Below, one piece after another: positions 19,201-25,594 of a DNA stretch of 64,000 nt; position 1 is the first letter of the stretch, and every line of letters starts with the position of its first letter. The stretch is from an uncultured Actinobaculum sp. (GTDB taxonomy: Bacteria > Actinomycetota > Actinomycetes > Actinomycetales > Actinomycetaceae). The stretch lies in NCBI GenBank assembly GCA_938020505.1, contig CALIHR010000025.1:75411-139410 (forward strand), given 5' to 3'. Both the position numbers and the translations under genes were made by a program. The notes below the pieces were generated by a model. The model saw only the letters and a list, made by a program, of their open reading frames with translations. It searched no databases and had not been told where the DNA came from.

Positions 19201-19667
19201 CCAAGGCCCAGCACGAGGCCGATCGTCTGCGAGCCCAGCAGGAATCCTCACAAGTCGCCTGGATCGCAGACAGTCCGAGCGATGGGGCCGCAGCTGACTT
19301 CGCGGCAGGCTACGCGCCGAGTTCAGCGGCGACGTCGGCCGCCCTCGTGTCTTCCCACCGCATCGATCGTCTTGACGTCGGCATCGATAAAGCGATTGTG
19401 ACCGATCCCGATGCTTCCGCCGCAGAGAAGGTCCTTGCTCGCTTTTTCGGGTCGGTGAGAATCGACCCCGATCGCTATGTTCGCGACATCGGCAATGTCA
19501 CCCGCGAAGTCATAGACTGGCTTGCGGGCGCTGGGGCAAAGCTCGACATAAGGATCGACATCCAGGCGACCAAACTTGAGGGCTTCGATGAATCCGAGGT
19601 GCGCACCATCGGCGAGAACGCCCGCACTCTTAAGTTCGATCCGGGTTTCGGTTTCGAAAAAGGGTGA
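16215..19667 (+). CDS. Swt1-type HEPN domain fused to DUF499 AAA+ ATPase
   Basis: This 1150-residue protein has two parts. Residues 1-145 are all-helical and contain RNRWAH (Arg94 to His99), the Rx4-6H motif of HEPN domains, in the Swt1-like subtype found fused to defence ATPases. From about residue 155 follows a DUF499 ATPase with Walker A NFGGGKTH (Lys251) and Walker B LILIDEW (Asp364-Glu365). The DUF499 family is related to BREX BrxC/PglY-type ATPases. AGGAGAA precedes the ATG. By position it is the third component of the defence cassette. The HEPN part could be an RNase that fires on infection, or a structural module. Confidence 0.87.
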   Translation: MAINNRDRVSRAFDLLSEGLIDVVDPVMTRAFATNAWTEVWASEDAAKRGGKSYIMEKEDVQTQLRAITEKGREFSGVLSRAQQSFASELRETRNRWAHGHQFSSDDTARALDTIERLLRAVDAVDSADDVRKLRLDLQRTVYEEQKRKQAKRVEHIAIEGDGMKPWREVIRPHEDVARGEFTASEFAADLHTVHAGLASGTEYADPVEFFSRTYITDGLRDLLTRALRRLTGDMNASPVVNLQTNFGGGKTHSMLALYHLFSGIERDRFPQEIQDLVAEAGNPELESLRVKRVALVGTDLQAGSPQIKDDGTEVRTLWGELAWQLGGREAYAIVAEADETGTNPGDALRTLISQYSPTLILIDEWVAYARQLVTERELPAGSFETQFTFAQSLTEIVRSIPGAMLVVSIPASDRGTKDYGSQIEIGGENGRLALERLQNVIRRVADQWRPSSKDESFEIVRRRLFQPPDAKGLAAIAAVARSFTNMYRKDSGHFPRAAANPNDDYERRIRASYPLHPELLDRLYEDWSALERFQRTRGVLKLVSSIVHELWASNDTSPLILPSNVPLAASSVNTDLTQYLEDRWKPIIDSDIDGADSTASRIDKEKTSLGARFITQRLARTIFMGAAPRTSRKGLDKQYVWLGTAIPGDALGNFAMAIEQLTQRSTYFYEEQGHYWFDTQPSVTKTANDHAERLREDPETVWNEIVDRLRSQERKRGVFARVHAAPETTADIPDVDEARLVIVHPRHSYRKQEGESSPALKWVREAVESKGTSQRVHRNMLVFAVADANELERLESATRSYLGWKKVRDTSDELNLTAQQRKQAEESVTRCEQTVEDRLGSTYTWTAYPEQPPTGPFRVTPDKVPDSSDASVAERIGVKLVREDQIVTELGPSILGAVFHEELATLWEEKGEIGVGELWGYFTRYPYMHRLAGRSVLDRAIETAASAVLVEGERFAIAADRDEKTGRYRELILPPSANASARVTDRTLLVEWERAKAQHEADRLRAQQESSQVAWIADSPSDGAAADFAAGYAPSSAATSAALVSSHRIDRLDVGIDKAIVTDPDASAAEKVLARFFGSVRIDPDRYVRDIGNVTREVIDWLAGAGAKLDIRIDIQATKLEGFDESEVRTIGENARTLKFDPGFGFEKG

Positions 19668-19922
19668 ACTTCGTGAGCTTCGGAAGGACGTGAACGGTAA
19701 TGGGGCGAGGCAGAGTGTGAATGGTCTCGTATGGCCTGTCTCGCCCCTATGCCCGCCGGAGTCCTCGCCCCTGTGCCCGCCGAGTACAGCTGCGGTGCTT
19801 GCAGGGCGTTGTGGTCCTCGCACCGTTTAGTAGACTTGAGCTAGTCGACCCCCGGCTAGGCCTCGAGCGTGTTTCCACGCAATGCCCAAATGTCCGGGTC
19901 CTGTATTCCAATGAGGTGTGAC

Positions 19923-19975
19923 ATGCGGTAGTTGAGTTTTGACGAACCGGTCTAGAAGTTCTGTCAAGAGGTTGA
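19923..19975 (+). pseudogene. degenerate Abi_2 N-terminal remnant
   Basis: In the frame TTG-AGT-TTT the segment reads LSFDEPV, then a stop, then K, with another stop just before. Over 28 bases from AGTTGAGTTT it matches the clearer Abi_2-like remnant at 22190 at 22 positions. LSFDEQVEKL is the characteristic opening of Abi_2 (AbiD/AbiF-type abortive infection) proteins. It lies just after the DUF499 gene and has lost its frame. Confidence 0.45.
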
Positions 19976-20018
19976 CGGGCGTTGCGGATCTTGCAGGTCG
20001 CTCAATCCACCGCGCCGA

Positions 20019-20549
20019 TCATGTATGAGGGCTGGCTTCACGCGATTTCTTGTACTCGTCTGCCCACTGGCTGAATTTGCTCTTTGCCTCATCGAGGCGC
20101 TGCGATCCGATGATCTCTAGTGCGGCCCTGTAGGCCGGATCGAAATTGTCGGTGGCGCTCCCGGAGGCCCCCGTCACCTTCCATCCCATAGTGGGGCCGC
20201 CAACTTTGGGATTCAATTCTCCGGGAATGTCTCGGAGAGCCTTGCACAGTTCCCCGGACTTTCGCGCGTCGACGGAAAAATCCTTCGCTTCGAACGTCGG
20301 CTTCTCGCCGTAGCTCGGGCCATGCGAAAACGACGCTTTGGCGCCGTCGGCGGAAAGCACGAGGGTCCATCGCGAAGAATACGGCGGGGGAGTCGAGCCG
20401 CTGTTCCAACTAATCGATCCGACGCACGGTTTTGTGACGTCGGCGTTTGAGGAGCCGTTGCCGCTCGATGACTTCGAATCCGGGTCAGGCGTCAATCCGC
20501 AAGCGGCGAGCAGCCCAAGAGCCGCTGAAATCGTCAGGAACTTCTTCAT
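20019..20549 (-). CDS. predicted secreted lipoprotein of unknown function
   Basis: This 176-residue protein starts at the ATG at 20549 (MKKFLTISAALGLLAAC). The lipobox LLAAC places lipidation at Cys17. A low-complexity Ser/Gly/Asn linker (SKSSSGNGSSNAD) is followed by a compact globular domain with two further cysteines. The upstream open frame is extended by an 18-bp duplicated sequence (RQQIEL twice), which I treat as non-coding leader. I do not recognise the domain. It is opposite in strand to the defence genes, so it is probably an independent cell-surface protein within the island. Confidence 0.65.
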   Translation of the reverse strand: MKKFLTISAALGLLAACGLTPDPDSKSSSGNGSSNADVTKPCVGSISWNSGSTPPPYSSRWTLVLSADGAKASFSHGPSYGEKPTFEAKDFSVDARKSGELCKALRDIPGELNPKVGGPTMGWKVTGASGSATDNFDPAYRAALEIIGSQRLDEAKSKFSQWADEYKKSREASPHT

Positions 20550-20972
20550 GGCTTCCACTTTCTGTTGTCGCAACTCAATCTGCTGACGCAACTCGATCTG
20601 CCGTGGCAACCTGACCGGTTGTCGCAACCCGATTCATGTTGTCGTCCTTCGATGAAGGAATCCTTCTCTTTCTAGCATACATCTCAACAGCCGCGTATGC
20701 CACCGCGAAGGGCCTCTGGTGAAATCGACGTCAGCGCTGTCCGCATCTAAACGACGCCCTTTGCGCTGAACGCCTTATTTCGATCAAAACGCTATTTTCA
20801 TCGTTAAAACACCACTATCGCATTACAACGGCTCCAAGAGCGGCCGTAGGGCGGGTAAGAGGAGCGATGAAACTATTTGTATTCGCATGCTCACAGTACG
20901 CTTGCTTATGGGGTGAAAGCGGCTGCGCGTTAGAATCAAACCTATGGAAAACGCTGGTTTGGAAGGCGGCAG

Positions 20973-22094
20973 ATGTTCTGCCTGAATTGCAACGCGGCTC
21001 TTCCGGGAAACGCCGGTGTCTGCGGCAGATGCGGGATGCCGGTCAACAATGCCTCGCCCAGTCACCCCTTCAGCCAGATCAACCAAGCGCCGTTCCCTTA
21101 TCAGGACGTCCCGATGGGCCATCCCGGAGGCCCGGCATGTCGGCAAGATTTTCCCGGTTACTCGCAGGGTCCAACTTATCCGGGGCCGGTGCCCCTTGGA
21201 CAGCCGACGGCGCAGGGAGGCTCCGCCCTGTCTTACGGCCCGGTTCAGCCTTACAGCCCCGCTCAGTCTTTTCCTTCGCAGCGGGGCCCCATGCAGCAGA
21301 CTCCGTTCCAACAGGAGGCGGCGCCTCACGGCAATCCCGGCTTTCAACCAAGTCCGAGCGGAGGCCATTCTCCCGCGCCTCAGCCCGACCTCGGTCGTTT
21401 TCAGCCCGGGTCTGACTCCGACCCTGCTTCGCAGCAGCCTGATCTCGGCCCCGGCCAATCCCAGCCGAATTTCGGGCCGGGCGCGCCGCAGTTTCGGCCC
21501 GATTTGGGCCCTGTGCAGCCTCCGCCTGACTTCGCCGCCGCGCAGTCCGCTTCGTCCGATTTCGGCCCTGTTTCGTCGCAGTCAGCGGCCCCTCACGCCC
21601 ATTCTGCGCCGCAATTCGGCGGCGGTCCGGGCACTCCTTTCGACGCCTGCCTTCGGAGGGCGTCGTCGCGTCTTCAGGCCCCGTTTTCCTACCTTCCGGA
21701 GCTTTCGAGCTACCTGATGGTGACCGAACGCATGTCGGCCGTCATGGCGAATATGCACCAGTTCTTTTTCTTTACACAGAACGACGCCTGCAACGGCGCG
21801 CTGATGCATCAGTTCACGAGCGCCTGCGTCTCCTGGGCGCTCCACAATTACCAGGGTGCGCCGCGCGGCATGATGAAAGGCGTGGCGATCTATCCCGTGA
21901 TGTGTCAGACCGTCGCCAATCCCGAGGTGATTGCCTTCACCAAGCAAAAACCGGATATGCATTATTCTTCTTTCACACTGGCCTGCTCGGTGGAGCTGTC
22001 GACGGGACGAGTTGAATGGATGGAGAAGACGCCGGTCTACGGGCTGGCCATGTGGAATGGAGTCAAGAAGGTCGCCGAATTGGCGCTGACGTAG
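20973..22094 (+). CDS. zinc-ribbon protein with long Pro/Gln-rich linker and conserved C-terminal domain (paralogue 1)
   Basis: This 373-residue protein begins with a CxxC...CxxC zinc ribbon (MFCLNCNAALPGNAGVCGRCGMPV). A 190-residue linker rich in Pro, Gln, Ser and Gly carries irregular repeats such as PQPDLG and GPVQP. A globular C-terminal domain follows (about residues 225-373) with ELSSYLMV, HQFFFFTQNDACNGA, GAPRG, IYPVMCQT, NPEVI and LSTG. The C-terminal domain is strongly conserved with the protein encoded at 22561, including four cysteines. There is no signal peptide and no transmembrane helix. I do not recognise the C-terminal domain, and no function is proposed beyond metal binding by the ribbon. 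Confidence 0.75.
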   Translation: MFCLNCNAALPGNAGVCGRCGMPVNNASPSHPFSQINQAPFPYQDVPMGHPGGPACRQDFPGYSQGPTYPGPVPLGQPTAQGGSALSYGPVQPYSPAQSFPSQRGPMQQTPFQQEAAPHGNPGFQPSPSGGHSPAPQPDLGRFQPGSDSDPASQQPDLGPGQSQPNFGPGAPQFRPDLGPVQPPPDFAAAQSASSDFGPVSSQSAAPHAHSAPQFGGGPGTPFDACLRRASSRLQAPFSYLPELSSYLMVTERMSAVMANMHQFFFFTQNDACNGALMHQFTSACVSWALHNYQGAPRGMMKGVAIYPVMCQTVANPEVIAFTKQKPDMHYSSFTLACSVELSTGRVEWMEKTPVYGLAMWNGVKKVAELALT

Positions 22095-22182
22095 CCGCTT
22101 CGGACGTACACGGAAGTTCAACCGTTCAGCGGGTACGATTGCGTTTCTCATTGAACATTGCGGCGTCTCGCACCATGTGGCA

Positions 22183-22323
22183 ATGTCGTGGTTGAGTTTC
22201 GACGAGCAAGTCGAGAAACTGACGAGAGCCGGTCTGCAAGTCAGCGACAAAGCCGAGCTGCATCGTTTCCTGTCTCGTGTCAATTACTTTCGTTTTCTAC
22301 CGATTCTTTGGCGTCCCTTCTGA
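22183..22323 (+). pseudogene. truncated Abi_2-family (abortive infection) remnant
   Basis: A 46-codon frame reads MSWLSFDEQVEKLTRAG, then LSRVNYFRFL, then stops. SFxEQVxxLxxxG followed by FLxxVNYxR is the N-terminal pattern of Abi_2 proteins, which normally run to about 300 residues. About 180 bp further on, another frame contains SRLWSDAIIYYNRLVP, which vaguely resembles the RLWN...P end of that family, so a larger internal deletion and frameshift is possible. It lies between the two zinc-ribbon paralogues. Confidence 0.6.
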
Positions 22324-22560
22324 GGGGCAGTCTGGTTCAGCTGTCTCGACGATTCCGGCTGCTTCCTATGCTCATCCTTCTGCCTTGGGCGTTCGTTTTC
22401 GTTGGCATTCTCGAGAACCGTGCACGACGTCGCGCTTTTGCGCCCGCCGACGGCGATCGCTAGCAACTTCTTTACTGTCGAATGCCACATGGTCCCGGCT
22501 TTGGTCTGATGCGATAATCTACTACAATCGTCTTGTTCCAACAATAGCTTAAGGTGAAAC

Positions 22561-23250
22561 ATGTTCTGTGCAAATTGCAACACAGCCCTTCCGAACGACG
22601 CGAGTATTTGCGGCAACTGCGGAATGCCCGTCAATCGCGCCTACTCTATGCAGAGCAGCGTCGTTTCCGGTCCTCAATCGCCGATGCAGCAGCCGGGGGC
22701 GATTCAAGCTCCGCCCGTCATGCAGCAGCCCCAGCCCGTCATGCAGCAGCCTCAGCAGCCGATGCCGCAGGCTCCGGCTTCCGATACGCCGTTCGGCGCA
22801 TATCTTGGAAAGGTGTCAGCGCGTCTTCAGACGCCGCCGACCTACATACCTGAACTTTCGAGCTATCTCATGGTGAACAAGCGCTTTTCCGGGGCGTTGG
22901 CCAACATCCATCAGTTCTTTTTCCTCACCCAAAACGACGCCTGCAACGGGGCGATGATGCAGCAGTTCACAGAAGGTTGCGTTTCCTTTGCGCTCAACAA
23001 TTACAAGGGCGCGCCTCGAGGCCTGCAGAAGGGCGTTGGAATCTACCCGGTAATGTGCCAGACGGCGCCGAACCCCGAAGTCATTTCTTATACGAAGCGC
23101 AAGCCAGACGCTCATTTTTCCGCCTTCGTGCTGTCGTGCTCCGTGAATCTTTCTACGGGATGGCTCGAGTACCTTGACAAGACCCCTGTGTGGGGGATGG
23201 CAATGTGGCGCGGAATCAAGAACGTGGCCAAGAAAACGTTGCAATACTGA
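22561..23250 (+). CDS. zinc-ribbon protein with Gln/Pro-rich linker and conserved C-terminal domain (paralogue 2)
   Basis: This 229-residue paralogue of the protein at 20973 has the same three-part plan. The N-terminal ribbon is MFCANCNTALPNDASICGNCGMPV. The linker is much shorter, with QQPQPVMQQPQQPMPQ-type repeats. The C-terminal domain (about residues 80-229) shares long identical blocks with paralogue 1, among them NDACNGA, GAPRG, IYPVMCQT and NPEVI, with all four cysteines conserved. The pair arose by duplication, with the Abi_2 remnant now between them. No signal peptide or membrane helix is seen. Function unknown. Confidence 0.8.
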   Translation: MFCANCNTALPNDASICGNCGMPVNRAYSMQSSVVSGPQSPMQQPGAIQAPPVMQQPQPVMQQPQQPMPQAPASDTPFGAYLGKVSARLQTPPTYIPELSSYLMVNKRFSGALANIHQFFFLTQNDACNGAMMQQFTEGCVSFALNNYKGAPRGLQKGVGIYPVMCQTAPNPEVISYTKRKPDAHFSAFVLSCSVNLSTGWLEYLDKTPVWGMAMWRGIKNVAKKTLQY

Positions 23251-23338
23251 CGTCAAAGACGGCAATCTGTCAGGCTCCTCGAACGGGGCGGATCGCCGTC
23301 AAGCGGACGTCCCCGCATACCCCTCACAGCATGGCGCC

Positions 23339-23465
23339 GCCCTGCTTGGAGGACTCGGCGGGCGCCGCCCTGCTTGGAGGACTCGGCGGGCGCCGCCTTG
23401 CTTAGAGGACTCGGCGGGCGCCGCCTTGCTTAGAGGACTCGGCGGGCGCCGCCCTGCTTGGAGGA
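23339..23465 (+). repeat. 28-bp tandem repeat, four full units plus a partial
   Basis: Units begin at 23339, 23367, 23395 and 23423, with a partial fifth at 23451. The consensus begins GCCCTGCTTGGAGGACTCGG and ends CGGGCGCC. Units 3 and 4 differ from units 1 and 2 by CCTG to TTG and GG to AG changes. Because 28 is not a multiple of 3, each unit shifts the reading frame. The array overlaps the C-terminal coding end of the SGNH hydrolase, and unit 4 supplies its stop codon. There are no spacers, so this is not a CRISPR. Confidence 0.9.
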
Positions 23466-24635
23466 ATTGCCCTGCTTGGAGGCGTCGCCTTGTCCGGAGG
23501 CTTTCCGCTTCGCAAGCGACCTCTCGAAGCCCGCGGACTTCAGCCTGTCCTGGAGCGCCGCGGCGTACTGGCGGTATCCCGCGGCATTCGGGTGATACCA
23601 GCCAATGAAGTTGCTGACAGCGAAGTAATTTACCGGATGGATCCACAGATCGTCGCCGTCGTCCTTGCTTCGGTCGGCGTGCGGCTGGTGCCCTTCGAAA
23701 CGATCGGCGACATCGCTGACGAACACCGTCTGCCCGGGATGGGATGCGTTGTCCGCTTTGACGATCTCGGCCATCTTTTTGTTGCCCTCCCGGCTCAGCG
23801 CCCGGATTTCGTCGCTGACATGCACCGTGGCGCCCGAACTGTCGCGCAGCGTGAAGGAATCGTCGCGGACGAGCATGGGGTAGGCCATGACCGCGATCGT
23901 GGCGTCCGAGCGCAGGCCGCGTTGACGGAGAGCGCTGAAAATGCGCCGGTACTTGCCTTCGATGCCGTCAAGGGACTGCCTGGCTTCAGCGATGCTGTTC
24001 CGACACTCATCCGCCTGGCTCTTAGACATGAGGCACGTTTTGAGAAGGCCGCCGAAGCCCATGTCGTTGCCTCCAATCGTCATGACGACGAGGTCTGTGC
24101 CGCTCGAAACGCCGTCCGCCTGCGGCCCGTTGATCACCGCACTGCCGAGCACGGCGCTTTTCTGACTCATCGTGACCTGCTCGATTCGCGAGTTTGCGCA
24201 CGAGACGTCGCGAACCTCGACGTCGGCGCCTCGTTTGCGAAGGCTCCCCGCATAGAGATTTCCCGTGCTGTTCGGGCTTCGGAAGCACCTTCCGTCCGAA
24301 TAGGAGCCGCCGCCGACGCCCGAGGAGTACGAGTCGCCCATGATGGTGATGGAGAGTTTGGCGCCTTTGAGGTTGTTGAGATCTTTTCGAGACGAGGCCG
24401 ACGACGGCGATTGCCCCGAAGCCCGGCGAGCGTTGGAGGCCCCGCGGGCCTTAGCCGAAGCAGACGGGCGAGACGTTCCCCGAGCGGCTGCGTTCTCTTT
24501 AGACGTCGAGGCCGCTTGGGGTTCAGAGGCGGAAGGGGCGTTGCAGCCGATCATTCCGCCTATTGCAAAAGCAGCAACTCCCGCAAGGGTCAGTCTTTTG
24601 CGCGTCGAGCTCTTGCGTGCCGAGCTTTTCTTCAT
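23430..24635 (-). CDS. lipoprotein SGNH/GDSL-family esterase
   Basis: This 401-residue protein is taken from the ATG at 24635 (MKKSSARKSS); an ATG-like start 24 bp upstream is also open. A basic leader and hydrophobic stretch end at the lipobox GMIGC (Cys31), predicting a membrane-anchored lipoprotein. A Ser/Ala-rich linker (about 32-88) precedes the hydrolase domain. Catalytic residues are Ser102 in GDSYSSG, Asn190 in GGND and His348 in WYHPN. It would hydrolyse an ester such as an acyl or acetyl group at the cell surface; the substrate is not predictable. The last 20 residues (SKQG repeats) come from the 28-bp repeat array, whose unit 4 creates the TAA stop. Confidence 0.87.
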   Translation of the reverse strand: MKKSSARKSSTRKRLTLAGVAAFAIGGMIGCNAPSASEPQAASTSKENAAARGTSRPSASAKARGASNARRASGQSPSSASSRKDLNNLKGAKLSITIMGDSYSSGVGGGSYSDGRCFRSPNSTGNLYAGSLRKRGADVEVRDVSCANSRIEQVTMSQKSAVLGSAVINGPQADGVSSGTDLVVMTIGGNDMGFGGLLKTCLMSKSQADECRNSIAEARQSLDGIEGKYRRIFSALRQRGLRSDATIAVMAYPMLVRDDSFTLRDSSGATVHVSDEIRALSREGNKKMAEIVKADNASHPGQTVFVSDVADRFEGHQPHADRSKDDGDDLWIHPVNYFAVSNFIGWYHPNAAGYRQYAAALQDRLKSAGFERSLAKRKASGQGDASKQGNSSKQGGARRVL

Positions 24636-24855
24636 CGCATGTCCCTCTCGTTCTTGCATCCTATATTCATTGTCCTCGTTCTATTCTCGACTGTCCGCGA
24701 CGCTCGTCTCTTTTCGCCGCCCGCAATCCTATGTCGGCGGTCACGCGTGCATGCCGCCGGTGTGCGCGAACGGCGAATTGCCCCTGGAATTTCGCGAGAA
24801 ATCGATATAGAATGGCTGAGCCTCAACAGAGGCGTGTTCAGTGAGAACAGAATAC

Positions 24856-25223
24856 GGGGATGATCGGTTTCGACGGCGACTGTGCGCCGAAGGGAAGCGG
24901 GTCGAGGATGTAGAGTCATCTCGTTAACGATTCTCTGCAAACCAATAGGTGCCAAGAACAAGAGCACCGATTTCGCCCTCGCCGCCTGAGCGAGCTTCGA
25001 AATCCGTCAGCCTAGGAGCGCTTTCCTCTTAGAACCTGGCGTCGACTTTGAAAGCCACTGCCGAGCGGGTATGCAGCGGGCCCGCTCGGAACTCTTACGC
25101 TGCTAGGTCTGTCAGCGACTTGTTCGCGTGAGCGCTGGGGCCGAAAACAACGCACTGCGAACTGCACCCGGAGAATACTTGGGCAAGCATCGTCGGACGC
25201 GGGTTCAATTCCCGCCATCTCCA
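24856..25223 (+). ncRNA. ssrA: transfer-messenger RNA (tmRNA)
   Basis: The 5' end GGGGATGATCGGTTTCGACG and the 3' end, a T-arm GGTTCAATTCCCGCC followed by CATCTCC and A, are diagnostic. GGGGAUG pairs with CAUCUCC to form the tRNA-like acceptor stem with one G-U pair. The internal reading frame at 24951-24989 encodes the degradation tag AKNKSTDFALAA followed by TGA; it ends in ALAA, as ClpXP-targeted tags do. CCA is not encoded. A Rho-independent terminator follows at once. The RNA rescues stalled ribosomes together with SmpB, here encoded about 15.8 kb away. Confidence 0.97.
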
Positions 25224-25230
25224 CACTTTG

Positions 25231-25270
25231 AGGCCCTGCGACGTCGTTTTCGCCGTCGTAGGGCCTTTTC
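25231..25270 (+). terminator. Rho-independent terminator of ssrA
   Basis: AGGCCCTGCGACG (25231-25243) pairs with CGTCGTAGGGCCT (25254-25266) with one G-T wobble, followed by TTTTCT. A near-duplicate of the loop and 3' arm follows at 25272-25305, giving a second GGGCCTTTTA. Confidence 0.85.
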
Positions 25271-25594
25271 TATGTCGTTTCGGCGTTGCAGGGCCTTTTA
25301 TGTCTGTCTGCAAGGTTCAGAGTTCGTTTGCCGGATCGGCGTCGTTCCGCGAGCTTAAGCTTCCTTTTCCGGGCTTTCGCCTGGCGGGGAAGGGCGGAAT
25401 CCGGACAGGCTTCCCCTTCCCTCAGGTCGCCTGAGCTCTCGCCTGGCGGGGGCTCGCATCGCGGAAGGCCGTCGTCGCAGGCGCATGAAGCGGGGCGGCA
25501 AAACAGGAGGCGGCCCCCGGATCCCAACGCGCGATCCGGGGGCTGCCTCCGAGAGCTGTTTCGACGGGGATTATCGTGGGTTACCGAAGCGAAG
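25271..25594. other. intergenic, no gene recognised
   Basis: This region lies between the ssrA terminator and the convergent end of mprF. Apart from the duplicated terminator arm and two short CGCCTGGCGGGG copies (near 25377 and 25440), I see nothing with coding or RNA character. Confidence 0.5.

Noticed and set aside
9650..19667. A complete class 1 DISARM or a BREX locus
   Set aside because: DrmA, DrmB and DrmC are absent, and there is no PglZ, BrxA or BrxB, so the cassette is named only as related.
23339..23465. CRISPR array
   Set aside because: The 28-bp units are directly abutting with no spacers and no cas genes nearby.
23490..24863. 457-codon plus-strand frame
   Set aside because: It is antisense to the SGNH hydrolase, whose catalytic residues are intact on the minus strand.
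24856..25223. tmRNA 3' end as the attachment site of the island
   Set aside because: The foreign genes lie on the 5' side of ssrA and I could not find a second copy of the tmRNA 3' end near 9.1 kb.
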